Part shown: positions 36,316-48,489 of the stretch, piece after piece | How the letters are laid out: each line of letters begins with the position of its first letter | Position numbering within the stretch: the stretch's first letter is position 1 | NCBI GenBank assembly: GCA_001599595.1 | Contig: BCHH01000004.1 | Span: 2,134,452-2,198,451 of the forward strand | Source of the DNA: Beverwykella pulmonaria | Taxonomy: Eukaryota; Ascomycota; Dothideomycetes; Pleosporales; Melanommataceae | Reading direction: 5' to 3' | DNA length: 64,000 nucleotides | Made by a program: the position numbers and the translations under genes | Notes under the pieces: generated by a model | The model's input: the letters and a program-made list of their open reading frames with translations, nothing else | Database searches by the model: none | Told to the model about the DNA's origin: nothing

Positions 36316-39059
36316 ATGGATGCGAACACGACCTCAGCAGCAGTGCCACCACTACCACCACCTCCTCCGCCGCCGCGCATCGACGAGCCCGACTCCAGGA
36401 ACAGCCTCCGACACATCCTCGCCGCAGAGCCCGCAGAGCCCTCCATGGACGACGCGAAGCCCTCACCTCAACCACCACCAGCCAGCACCCTGAACGCCGA
36501 CGAGAATGAAGCCGTACAGGACGCACAGGATGCCTCCAAGACCGCGCCCGAAGCCGACCCGGGCAAGGCCTACTACACAGCGACCACGACCACCACGCGC
36601 CGCAATGCCAATGGGAGCGTCTCTTCTGTGTACTCAGGAAACAAAATTCGCCATCTAAAGAAGGATGACGGCATCCCGCTCTGGCGCAAGGACATCCAGT
36701 ACGACTTCCTGCGCTATGTCTTCGAGGATCCGCAGAAGGTCTTCCACAAGAAGTCCGAACCCACGAACCAGGAGCTGTTCAGCTTCGCTGACATCTACCT
36801 CGACGCCATGGCGAACAGTAGCAAGTGCAGCAAGATATTGAAAGACAAGCTGCTGACAGAGCGACCCGCGGCAGTAAACATGGCCATGGTCTGTCTGCTG
36901 GTCAACGTTGGGCGCATGAACACGACGCTAAACTGTAAGGCATATACGGTGCCAACATAGGCCTATAGCTAACACGCCCGCAGTCTTCCCTGAAATGCGC
37001 GCCCAGTTGCGAACCTACCACTCGATCCCATCCCTACAAGCCCGCCAGGATCCCAACGCCTACAAACAGCTTCAGGATGCCCCACGGCTCAAGTCGATTC
37101 TCAAGGGCGCCACCGAGGACGAAGAACAGCCCAGCACTGTAGAGGACATCAAGAACCACCCCGTCCCGCGGACGAACCCCGTCAACCTTATATTCGTCCT
37201 ATCGCAGTACGCCCCCAAGATCTCCGAGCTGCATTTCTTCCCACCACGCGACTTCTTCGATCTCGTCATGCGATCCAACCTAAGCAGCAGGTCTAGAGCC
37301 ACCGCGTTCCTATGGCTCATGTGGTGGTACCTGGAGAGCGACTTCTCGAACGAGGCGGCTCGCTCGAATCCGTTCGGGCCTGGCCAATACGGACCTCCTG
37401 GAGATCCTGCTACAGCGGACCACCCAATCAAATGTCCAGCGTTCGACTTCTTAACTCCGGAACAAGAGGCGTTGGAAAACGTGGATACAGTTGAGGAGAA
37501 GAACTTTGGTGAAATAAAGCGCAAAGAGAGGATTGGTATGTCTCCTGCTTCCGAAAGTATGACACTTTGCTAATATAGGCCAGCTATTCTTGGGAGTGAT
37601 ATGGCGCCGGTTGTCACTGGTCCGAAACGTAGTAGCAAAAAGGGTGAGTGGAGTCTTTATTTTATTGATACTAAGCGTTGCAAGGGACCTGTAACCCTCC
37701 TCTTTCTCAGCATTCATATCATCGTACCCATGATTCTTCTGCTCAGGTGTTCGAACAGAAGGCTCTGAAGTCTTCTTCATGTTTTTCCAGCGCCGTGCTC
37801 AAAGATTTCCCTCTGGAGCAGTTCGGCAAAACTGCGCCCAAACCTGAACCCAACCATTCTTCATTACCAAGAACTGCGTCCGCTAAAGTTCTGTTTCCTA
37901 TACCTACAACTTCTAACAACAAATCAGCTTTCAACCAAAATCCTGTCTTCTCAGTGCTAGCTGATGATGGCGCTTCTACACCTGGACGAGACAGACAGTC
38001 GCCATCTCATGGTAGGATGACCTTCACTTTGAGAGCGATATTATGGAATGGCATGACTAACGACCAACAGGCTCAGCACGAGGTCGTAGCAAGCTCGCAA
38101 AATCGCTCATAGAGCGAGAATACCCCTCAGACACCGACCGCACGCGTTCAGCATCCCCACCAGGCAGCGTCTACAATACGGGCAAGAAATCCACCCCAAA
38201 TATGCGCATCAACACGCTCCTCAACGACGACGCCTCAGCAGCAACCCCCGCCTCCAAAGGACCCGGCCGGGGCAACTGGTCCCGCAACCGCAATGGCGGC
38301 GCCCGTGCCTTCAAAGCCCGTCTCGACGCCCAAGCTAACTCACAAGACGGACAATCGCCCTCTGCCAACGCTCCGCCCCCCGGCTACACAGGCCCACACG
38401 GCTTTTACCTCCCCCTCAACGGCTCTGATCCCAGCCACAAACGCACCCGCCCCCTAACACAACACCAACTAGCAGTCGAGCAGTACCGCCGGCGCCGCGT
38501 GGAAGTGATCCTCGACCGCGGGATCCGCATTGAATACAAGCGAGCGCAGCGCCGCCGCCGACAAGATGGCTCCTTTATGCGCGCCTGGGTGCGCTGTAAA
38601 GGCGTGCAAGACGGCTATGACACCGACGAGGAGAGCACCATGCAAGCCCTCCAGCAAGCCGACATCGAAGTCGGCACCAAGACGCCACCACCTATGCTCG
38701 CAGGCCTCATCCCGCTTGATTTTGGCGGCGAACAGAACGATCACGGCGAAGAGGCATATCACCGAGCGAAGATGCTAACACGTGCGATCCGGCGCCTGGA
38801 GCGTTGGGACGGTGGGAAGCGCGCCCCGGCTCGATCGAGGAAGAAGAAGACGGGGGATCTGGTCTGGATGGGTGAAAGCAATGGGCATGAGGAGGGAAAT
38901 GAAGACAGGAGTGAGTATGGCGATGAAGACGAGGAGATGCAGGATGCCGAGGATGCGCTTGAGAGGAGGGAGGATGATATGGACACTGAGGATGAGGAGG
39001 ACGAGATGCGCAATGGGGGTGGGTATGATTTGCCGCCGTTGTCGAGCATGGTCGATTAA
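36316..39059 (+). CDS. INO80 chromatin-remodelling complex subunit Ies1
   Basis: Subunit of the nuclear INO80 ATP-dependent nucleosome remodeller, fungal 'Ino eighty subunit 1' family. Exons are 36316..36934, 36984..37535, 37584..37643, 37685..38011, 38071..39059, total 848 residues, phases consistent. After a Pro-rich disordered start, the conserved core begins with KIRHLKKDDGIPLWRKDIQY and DFLRYVFEDPQKVF, then FSFADIYLDAMANSSKCSKI, VNLIFVLSQYAPKISELHFF and ATAFLWLMWWYLESDF. A second conserved block follows the last intron (MRINTLLND, HQLAVEQYRRRRVEVILDRG). The tail is strongly acidic (DMDTEDEEDE). Intron 3 is only 41 nt. It is convergent with the polymerase delta subunit gene. Confidence 0.9.
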
Positions 39060-39547
39060 GTGGATAGGTGGTTCAGTATGGTTTACTCGCATGGTAAGAT
39101 ATGGCGTTGATAGGATATGGATATGGGTAAGGATCTTTGTCCTATGGGCCTCTCTGGCTCTGGTTATTGTGTGTAGGATCAGTTCTTTGTAGCATCATCT
39201 TACTTCCAGGGGGTAGAGAGTTGATACTGAGTTGGTATTTGTATCATTCAACGTTAAAAGCGAAACTTGTTAGGTCTGTCATATTGACTTTGTAGGCAGA
39301 GGTTTTCGTCTTATCTTCAGATTGATCAACCAATGATTCTGTGCACAGACATAGTTTTTCTTCATGAAGCTTTCAAGGTGCATGCCCAGCAAATGGGTAT
39401 CATTTCAACGCCCTTCCATCCTTCTATGGCGTTCCATCTTCTCAGACAGAATATGCGGAGCTTCTAGCCAATCTTTCAAAATGTTGGCTGTCGTGCTCCG
39501 CCTCCGCACTCTCTCGATCCCACGTTATCTGATCCGCTATGCGCGCC
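39060..39547. other. convergent 3' region between Ies1 and POLD2
   Basis: About 490 bp between two facing stop codons; presumably both 3' UTRs. No coding or RNA signal. Confidence 0.5.
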
Positions 39548-41309
39548 TCAATTCCCGTCTTCATCAAGAAGCGGTAAAGTCTGCACGATACCGAATTCCA
39601 CTTGCTCCACAGTCATCGTCTCCAAATCAACCAATACAATTGTCTTCGTCTCACTGAATTTAGGAACAGCGATCAAGAGCACCTGTTGATCCGCGGGACC
39701 ATGAATGATGCGATGTCCGAACTTGGGCTGGTTGCCGGCGAAGTAGATGTGTGGGCAGTCTCGAACGATGAGGGGGTCCTCGTCTTGGAAGGGATAGCAC
39801 CCTAGTCACGTTAGGATATCAAGATTGACGGAGCGTGTTAGTGGATTGGAAATGACGGCTTACACAAAGTGTCCGGCGCTGTCGGCGCGATACATCGCCA
39901 CCGCAGCATCATCTCCATGACCTCGAGAGGTTCGATATCATCGACATATTTCAGCAAATCTGCAACAGTCTGACCACCAGTGCCGAGAAACCTCCATCCT
40001 TCGATGTCACCTTCCCAGGGATTCGTCACGCTGTCTAGCCCTTCGCGACTCTCGTTGCTCTTGACGGGCGGATTTGCGTATTGTCTGCTCTGCGGGAAGA
40101 GAGCTGGATGAAGGGGTTGTTGGGGGAGGGCCACGTTTGCGGGATCGGAAGCGCCAGGCAATAGCGTTATAGGTAGGGTGGGTAGCACTCCGGAGAGAAT
40201 CATGTCGAGGCGTTCGGATGGGGAAGCGTTGTAGGCCGAGGCATCGTAGCCATAACCTTTCTTTCCGCTTTTCTTGATGGCGAAGTCTTCGCGCGATAAT
40301 ATCGGGGTGGAGTGTGACAGGCTGTCTCCCGCAATAATCAATCTTGACACGTTGGTCGCTTTAGATTGATCGGGAGCACCGCTCGCCTCGCCCGTGAGGT
40401 ATTCCAGCAGTAGGTCCAGTGCCAGCTCGTCGTCTGCTTTGCCCGTGATCTCCAGCCCAGACACAATAGCCACCTTCCCGGCCCTCTCTCGCTTTGGCTT
40501 CGACTTTTTGGCAACTGCAAGTTCTGAGTCGTCGCGTTCCCAACGTTGGGGTTGTCGTGGTAGATCGGCGTATTGTGTTGCTATGACTTGGAATGTGCCA
40601 TCTGCTTGTTCGGTACCTAGCGCTGCGAGCACGCACCCGGTTACGTAGTGTGCATGGAGGGCTTCGCCGGTGATTCGGAGGCGGCCGGATTCATCTTCGA
40701 GCATCATTTCATCTTCGGCTGAAGCGTAAGTTTCGCGGGGTGGAGGGGCGGCTATCCAGTGCTGGATTACAGCTTTAGCATGAAAGGAGTTATGTATGGA
40801 GGAGCGGGACACCACACCTCTTTTGATATATCATCCAGGATATTCGGCTTCAGTCCCATCTCCATGTATACCGTGCCGACCACCCAGCAGAGCTCGCCTT
40901 GCCGGACGTCGAGCACGCGGTCCACCATCCTCGCCTTTTCCTCCCCTAGCTTATACAACAGTCAGCTCGTGTTCGCTGCGATTCCTCGAACCGTTTCTGG
41001 AGTCATTCCACATCTGGGTCCGGGGAAGGCCTACCTTGAAATCCCACCATGCCTCATTCGCGCGCTGTTTCACCGCTTTCCGCAATTGTGAGAGCCGGAG
41101 AAAGTACATGTCTGCATATTGCTGCGAGTAGAGTTTCTCAGTGCCGCGGGCAAGGTCGAACGTATGAAGAGGGTTGTAGGCTGAGGGTGCTCTCGAAGGG
41201 AGGTTCGCGGGGTCTTCGCTGGAGACGGTCAGTGAATGTTCTTGCAATTGCAGTTGGGGGAGGATTACAAGGGCGCACCCTTCAACATATTTCCGTCTTC
41301 AAATACCAT
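39548..41309 (-). CDS. POL31: DNA polymerase delta subunit 2 (Pol31/Cdc1/POLD2)
   Basis: Regulatory B-subunit of replicative DNA polymerase delta. Exons are 41309..41279, 41240..41035, 40949..40818, 40761..39864, 39801..39548, total 506 residues with consistent phases. Motifs: SAYNPLHTFDL and QQYADMYFLRLSQLR near the N-terminus, then VDRVLDVRQGELCWVVGTVY and KPNILDDISKEHWIAAPPPR (OB fold and linker), and the inactive calcineurin-like phosphoesterase fold with VAIVSGLEITG, LLLEYLTGE, RLIIAGDS, LLPGASDPANVALPQQPLHP and TLWCYPFQDEDP. The first exon is the least certain: ATG 41309 is joined by a gtgcgc donor to the exon beginning 41240. Convergent with Ies1. Confidence 0.93.
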
Positions 41310-43620
41310 AATGTATGGGGAGAGAAAAGGGAGACGTGCGATTTGTGGGGTAAATGTATTGGTGAGAGCGTTCACGTTCGAGAAGTTGGGTAAGAAAGTC
41401 GCGTCTCGCGTCGTAGTTACGCTACTGCCCGAAGAGGAAATGTACTGGTCAGCCTCCTGATTTGGCCAAAACATAAAAGCTCATCAAGTGATGTTTCATA
41501 CACATACACATTCGTGCCCTGGCTTCTCCTTCTGCCCAGTATGGCTACCGAAGATACGCCAGAAGAACTTGAGCTCGAAGAAATGATGCGGTCGTTAGAG
41601 GAATGCACACTTCTCCTCCCGCTGCTGGTCCTAGCCGCACGACGGCATCTGCAATTGGCCGCAGATTGTTGCGAACGTGAAACGGCTAGGAATGACTAGG
41701 GCAACTCTATCAAAAGAAACTTCCGGCATGCTAGGGCATGTGTAGCACCACCGACAACGTAATCAATGGGGCAAGTAGTGCCGGCGGTGCCCCTCCAAAA
41801 CCCGCCACAGCATCGTTAGGGGCTTCTTAGTTCATAAACAAATGGAACAACACAGTTGAATGATTGAAGATCAAGTGGGGCAATCTCAAAGTCACATTTC
41901 CCACCACCATCGTAACCATTGCATGGGCAGTAACCGCTCTAGGACAGACATTTCGGAGAGCATTTCTGGCAGGAATTGGCAACGCAATGGCGAAAACTGT
42001 ATCATTTTAACGAGAGCGGGGAACTGGTGGGCAGAGTAAGTAGATCGAGCCGAGCAAGCGAATCAGAGGGAGAATCATCAGTTTGTGAAAATCATCCAGT
42101 ACGTTGTATCATCGCGAGGCGTTCCGTACATATCGACTAATAGTGTCGGAAAGCAATAATCAATGGAAGTAGACGCCAGAAAGCAATAGCAAGCGTTGAC
42201 AAATCATTCAGCCATCACGACAAAAATGCCTTGTCCTCTTTGAATGTCTCGTTGTCCACTGTCCCGCTTCCAGACGCTTGAGCTGCAGCATCGTACATGA
42301 CTTTTGCTGGGGACTTCCTCTCGTCCCAATATGAAACATATTTTTACTTCTATTCCTTTAAATCTACCCTTGAGCATCCAGAGAAAATATGTAGAGGCAC
42401 TTTATCATTAAACTGCTGGTGGTAAATGTCCTAGAATACGGTTATGCTACACGACCCCCCTCTTCGTTACGTTTCTGAGTCAGTGCTTTGGATTATCAAT
42501 GAACATGCAGACTCTACAGGTTCTGGGAGCTCTCAGAGTTCCCTATGCAGCACTGATGGGGGTGAAGAACACTTTCAGGAAGAATGAGAACAAATATATG
42601 AGGAACATGTCATTTTTGTCAGGGCATGTATCGCCAACGTCCAAGGAAGCGATACAGGCCATGAGGAAAGCCGGAGCGGTACCTTAGCAGCCGACATCAA
42701 ATGGATAATTAGTCATAACCCGGTACCAGAGGAATCAGCAACTAGGAAAAGCATGAAGAGGACTTGCACAGTTCTGCGTACATGCATGGACCAGTATCTC
42801 AGCTTGACTAATCTATCGCTATGAAAAAGTGGGAAGAGAAACAGCAAGCTGAGCAGGGACGTAGGCCTGTGGCTCCTCCACCTTGGTCATCGTCTGCTGC
42901 TTCGACAGCGTGAGACAACGGACTGTCGCCGTTGTCAGGAAACTAAGCGGAGAGTCATGAACGCTGGGGTGACTCTCTCCAAATAACTTCGGAATGGTTG
43001 ACATTCTCAGGGTTCATGCCGGCGACTCTTGCCCGCAGTTAAACTTCGTCGCTGCGTCGCTTAGGTCATCGAATGTTGTACTTCACCTCTCCAAACCTTC
43101 TTTCTCCATTCTCCAATATCATGAGTACTTTCATATCAACACAGATACTGTGACCAAAACAGCTAGACCCATACAACCAAGATGAGTTTACTAACTTGTC
43201 CAACAGCACTTCACTGTCCTGCAAGTTCGCGTGCGAAGTGCTCAGCGTTGTCACACACTAGGTTCGCCATGCAGTTTACAAATCAAAACCAACACGACAA
43301 TAAAACACACAGTATGAGAGGAAGTATTAGGCGTGGAATTTCGGGTATGACTATCTACATCACAAATTACATCCTCAGTCTTTCTCTCGTTTCGGCTTGT
43401 GGTCCTGTTAGGACCACGACCTCCCGAGCATTAGATGATCTATGTTCTAATCGAAACATGTCAGACCCAGCACGACGCGCCGTGCGAAATGCGATGCCCA
43501 TCCATCCAAAAAGTCAGCAATCCTGACCCGACAACCGCCCGAATCCATTAACGCGGATACGCCAGGGTGAAATGCGAGAGATTGAATATTTTGGTTTGTT
43601 GAGAGTACTATGAGTTTTGT
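41310..43620. other. intergenic, no gene seen
   Basis: About 2.3 kb with lower coding potential and several AT-richer stretches. Small open frames (41514-41699, 42499-42687, 43182-43526) lack motifs and splice support. The first part holds the POLD2 promoter. Confidence 0.4.
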
Positions 43621-43892
43621 TTACAACAGCTGCAGATTGGTCAGTGGGGTGTTCAATTTGGGTACAAGTTAAGAGGAAGGCTTACCATAGCGACACCTCC
43701 AGCAGCGAGGAGAGCAAAGGCTGATCCAGCGTTCGCAACAGCGGCACCGGTGAATGGCGGTGGCACGGAGGTAAGAGTAGCAGAGGTAGACGGAGAGCCA
43801 GTGCCAGTGGGGTAGGGCACGGTGGCGTTTCCGTAGCTGGCAGTAGCAGTGGCGGCGAGCGCAGCAACAATGGCGACGATGGAGAACTGCAT
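43621..43892 (-). CDS. small secreted, probably GPI-anchored cell-wall protein
   Basis: Exons 43892..43686 and 43629..43621 give 71 residues; the last exon encodes only Leu-Leu-stop. An N-terminal signal peptide (MQFSIVAIVAALAATATA) is followed by a ~35-residue Ser/Thr/Pro-rich segment (YPTGTGSPSTSATLTSVPPP) and a hydrophobic C-terminus (GSAFALLAAGGVAMLL). With a small-residue site (NAGSA) before it, this is the layout of a GPI-attachment signal. Such mini-proteins are common in fungal walls; the function is unknown. Without splicing the frame would add a few polar residues (VSLPLNLYPN) and lose the clean hydrophobic end, which supports the intron. Confidence 0.72.
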
Positions 43893-45298
43893 TTTGATAT
43901 GTGGGTTGGTGGTGGTGGTGGTTGTTGATATTAGGTAAGGTAGTGGTAGTGGCAGTGACAGTGATACCGATCAAAGCGAATGTTCGACTTGAGACTTGAT
44001 TGGAAAGTGAAAGTGTGCTTGTGAGATACCACCTTACCCTGGGGGCCGCTGCTCCGTTCTTATAATCTCTGCCTGTCTGATGGAAGGCCCCGACACTACC
44101 AGGAGAGATACCACCTTGGAAAGCACTTATCGCGTGCCCAGCCCCACGTCCGCGTTGCCATAGCGTCAATGCACCCTGGTCCCACATAGGGCGCTCTCGC
44201 CCGACCTCTCTCCACAAATCATCTGAGGGCACATCGCCCCCGGCCAGTAAGTCTCTGCAGCCGGCGCCGACACCGAAAACTGTTGACGGCTAGCCCTAGC
44301 CGCTACCAGCCGCCACCAGCCACATTCCCGCCACCGCACTGCCTTGTTCGTCATCCTTTCCATGCGGCGACGTCCTTGGGGAAAGAGGGCCGCCAGCGGA
44401 GCACTCACCGTGGAAGCGAACAAAGAAAGTGGCTGTCAGCGCGGCGCCTCCCTGGTACGCAATCCACCACCATGTTTCATCAATAATCATGATCGGCTCG
44501 GAAGGCTGGGCAGCAAAGCCGACGAAGACGACGACACCTGTCCACGACCAACACCTGCTGGCTAAAAATACCCGGCAGTCTGATATTCGTTCGCCATCCA
44601 GCCACCCCTTCTATCTCGCTCAGCAGATCTTCGGAAATTCAGCGCTGTTGATCAGCCCCCTTTGCCCTGACGCGCAATCTGCGTTTATCTCTTCGCAATT
44701 TAGCATCCAAGGCAAAGTAAGAATCTGTGTTACACGGCGACGGGAAAGGAAAGACTCGTGCCGCACGCCTCGCCCTCGATAACAACACGAGCGTCCAACT
44801 TTCCCTTTTCGTTTGCTTCCCCTGCCAGCACAACAATCAAATTTGCATTGCATGCATGCACGCCTCTCCAAATGTCGTGCTGGCATCCCCGCCCCAGCGA
44901 ATCTCGTGAGAACGTAGAGATCCAAGGATCGGGCGATTGGCCCCGCGGTCATCAATCCGGCATGTACTAAGTATTGGACTAGGTATATGTGGTTAGGAAA
45001 TTTTATCATGAGATGCACGGGGAAAGTGTGAATGCGACGCAGGTACCCTTTGGCCTGCTTCCTGCAAGCAGCAGCACTCGCGCGACACTCAAAATGCGAT
45101 GACGGTGAGCAAGCGCTGACATGTCAGCAATACTGCAGGTGAGCGGATAAACATGATGAGAAACGCTAGGGACCAAGCCTTATCTATCGAACGAATTCGG
45201 ATAATCTACATGGCCATGAAGGCGTGCTTTTATCTACATAAGCGCCGTCATAAAAACATCACAACTTGGACAGGATGGACCATTCCCAATGCAAACTC
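43893..45298. other. intergenic, promoter of the small wall-protein gene
   Basis: Upstream of 43893 the minus strand is the promoter/leader of the small secreted protein. Further frames (44166-45018, both strands) overlap each other and show no motif. Confidence 0.4.
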
Positions 45299-47289
45299 TT
45301 AACTGGCCCCAGGCGGTATACCCGCCCACGTTCCATTCGGCCACCATATCCCCGCCTTCGTAAAGTCGCTATACGTCACCCCACCGAACGGCAGATAATT
45401 CACAAACCCAAAGCGAAAATACTCGGGCCTGTCCATCGCATGCCGTGCCCAGGTAAAAGAATTGTCGCCGTCTTTATGGAAACCGCGGAAGCGCTCGACG
45501 TCATTTACAAGGACGCTGACGCCCTCGTAACCTTGCGCGAGACTGTCCCATGCAAATGTGATATTGGTCGAGTTGATCGTGGGGGCCAGAATGGAAGGTG
45601 TTCCGCTGCCAATTTGGGCGTCTCCGCGCAACGCTGCAGAGGTCTGGAGAATGGCAGCGAAACCCCAGCGGGCTACGCCGTTGATGAACAGGCCGACCAA
45701 GAGGCCTTGATATAAAAGGCTTGGTCGCGTTTGCAATGTTGTCCCTGGCAGTAGGAGTAGTCCTAGTATGTAGTGGTGGATGCGCAGGTCCAGTCCGGGT
45801 AGGGCCATGAGTATGAGAAGACCGATCCCGAGCATGGCGTAGAGGCCTAGGTATCGAGGGAGTCTGCCTTCGACTCTGAAACACCACGCTTGGAAGAATG
45901 CAATAATGGCCAGGGCGAGAACTATGAATATGAGTGCGACGATGGCTCCTGGTTGCTGCTTGATATCGTGGGGCGTCAACCGCTGAATGGGTATGAGTTC
46001 CAGCGTGACATTGCTGAGTGCGCCGACCCAGCAGCCACCCAGCCATAGGATTGTCTTCTCTATGTGTGCATTCAACTTCTTCAGTGTCTTGCGGACGCAG
46101 AAGTGATATATGAAGACGCTGATAAATGCGGCAGGAAGAAAGCTGCCAATAGCGGTGGATGCGAGAGATGGATAATCGGAATAAGGTGGAGGGTCTGACG
46201 CCATCGAGATCTGAAAGTAAACGATGATGAAGATAGGAAAGAAGAAAGCAGCCGGAGAAGTCGTGACGAGAGAAAGTATGGACGTAAAGATGGTTGATAG
46301 AATGAGCAGATTCCAACGAGGGTCTCGACATTTGCTTGCTGCAGAAATGACTTCCTGGCTGCGATTGAAATCGAAGGAAAGTGGAAAGCTTGAGTTGAAG
46401 CCTACACTCAGGATCCCGTTTCGCTCGATGGAACCGTAGCTGGGCTTCTCTCCTGTTAGTGTCAAGACACCGCAGCCTCCTCGAGCATCTTCCAGGATAC
46501 CTGCATGAATTGCGGCTCCACAGATGAAGGAATCGCCACGATATACAAATTCGTTCCCTTCTGACTCGTCTGGCGTCCCTCCTACAACTAGAGAGCGGTA
46601 GATAATCTGTTGATCACCAATGGTTCTGTAATTGAGGACTTGGACACCTGCACAGTCGGCGGGGCAGCTGAATGCAAAGGTCGAATCGTCGAAGGGAAGA
46701 CAATTCCTACCGTCGAGTCCACAGCTCGGGGAGTCTGGCCTGTGCATTGTGTTAGGGCGAGCTTCGCCACAGAGCTCATCTGCCAGACTTACCAAAGTCT
46801 ATTGATACATGACAGCTTTACAGGTGCTCCCAAGCCTGCTATGTCTTTAGGGGTCCCAAACTTGGAAAGAATGACTGAGAACAGCACAACCCAAAGAGCG
46901 AAAGTGGTGAAAAGGAGGCCAATTCGAGCGGCTCTTGGAAGGCGCGCTAGAAGGCGGGCTGGAAATGTCTGAACCGGCTCAAACAAAGGCTTGATGTGGT
47001 AGATCCGAGGAGGCTGCGGTCCCTTGATCCAGTCTACTGCTTTATGGAATCGGCTTGCGATGGGCTGAGGTATCCTATTCCAAACTTTCTGCCATTGTGC
47101 TGATGCTTCCGAACGATGGTGGGCGCCAGCGCCGTCATACTCATTGCTCGATCGCGTAGCCGGGGTAACCGATTCTGAACTGTCTCCAGGTTCCAGAGGA
47201 GCACCGCGCGCTATCTGGTCACCATTTTCGAGATCCACGATCCGAGGTTCCTGGTGTTTCGGTTGCGAGTGAGGACGGCTCGGGGCCAT
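45299..47289 (-). CDS. LCCL-domain multi-pass membrane protein
   Basis: Exons 47289..46793 and 46739..45299 (645 residues; the join reads RLW/PDSPSCGLDG). The cytosolic N-terminus is polar; a first transmembrane segment (LLFTTFALWVVLFSVILS, near residue 140) leads into an extracytoplasmic Cys-containing region with an LCCL domain: CPADCAGVQVLNYRTIGD, YRGDSFICGAAIHAGI, GGCGVLTLTG. It is followed by about seven hydrophobic segments (for example NLLILSTIFTSILSL, IVALIFIVLALAIIAFF, YLGLYAMLGIGLLILMAL). This topology is a known fungal LCCL family of unknown role. A terminal extracytoplasmic-looking domain has several N-glycosylation sites (NST, NIT, NGT). Confidence 0.88.
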
Positions 47290-48489
47290 GGTTCGGTTCG
47301 ACTCGACGTCTTTCGCATCGAGAACGTGCGCTCATCGGTAGGGCATTGCATCGGTTTTATCATTCAGGTCCCAAAGAGGTGGTGTCGAGCAAGTGCGTGA
47401 AGTTTGCTGATGGAGGCCTAAGGGAACGTTTCGAGCCAGGTCGCGACGGCACGTGCGCTTAGCGTGACCTTCCACCACGTACCTGTTGACGCAAACCATC
47501 AACACCATCCACCACGCCCAGCAGTTCATTGGAACCGACTCCCCCAGTTCGCTGCGAATATCCCTTGTGACTCCACATAATAGTCGGCAAGGGGTTTGTT
47601 CAAACCAAACAGAAACCTCCGGAGTCTCGACAACAACGCGACTACTCTCTCGCTGTCAGCCTGACATGTCGCAGCTTTCTATAGCCATGTTCAAACCCAG
47701 GAAGAGAGTATAAGAATTATTTCTCCTTGCAAGATCTCAGTCGGGCAAGGAGAGACTGAGTGTGGGCGCTGCCATCAATACAAATACTATTTACTCCTCA
47801 AGAAGACTGACGGCTCTGGATATTTACGCGACCAATTCGAAACCTTCTGCCACCCATTCCCATAGCCACGGGGAGAGCGTTAGCGCGATAGTTTGCCCTT
47901 TCAAGTAACAGCCGACGCTTTGGATCTTGATGTCGCAGACGCTTACGTCTGACATGCAAGGATATCGAAGTCAGTTTCTAATTGCGAAAGTTAATCCCTA
48001 TCGCGAGCCGTCCCCTCAGAATTGGTGGCCCGTGGCTCCTCCCGCGCGAGTGCCGTCTCCTGACAGGTCACGTTCTGGTCATATACGAGCCGATGCAACT
48101 CTTTCTTGTCCTAGCTCCTCTGTCTATTCAGTTCTTGGTGAAGGCATCGTTGTTGAAATTTCTAAATTCAAAGGCTTCAAGACTGTAAAACCGAGCAAAT
48201 TCTGCAATACGTATGTGGTTCCTGGTTCCTGGTTCCTAGTTCCTGGTTCCTGGTAAGTTGCAAGATCCGAAGTGGCAGTGCACCATGGCAATCACATCTG
48301 CAACGTCGCCATCCTGAGCCATGACTATGGAGGATTTGGAGGCGTCATGCAACAGCGAACGCATTGTGAACTTTAATGCCTAACTTTGCCCACGTGTGAT
48401 GAGAACTCAAACGCGCAGCTGTCAGTTGATCGTTCGCTGCCCTTTAGGCTTCATGTTTACCCTCCTTCTGTCGACTAATATTACCCCCA
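47290..48489. promoter_or_regulatory. divergent intergenic region LCCL / rhodopsin-like
   Basis: About 1.2 kb between divergent starts. It contains a tandem 7-mer near 48217. No exon chain is supported. Confidence 0.4.
48217..48251. repeat. tandem 7-bp repeat (GGTTCCT)x5
   Basis: Five head-to-tail copies of GGTTCCT, the fourth with one change (AGTTCCT). A minor satellite in the promoter region of the rhodopsin-like gene. Confidence 0.95.
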
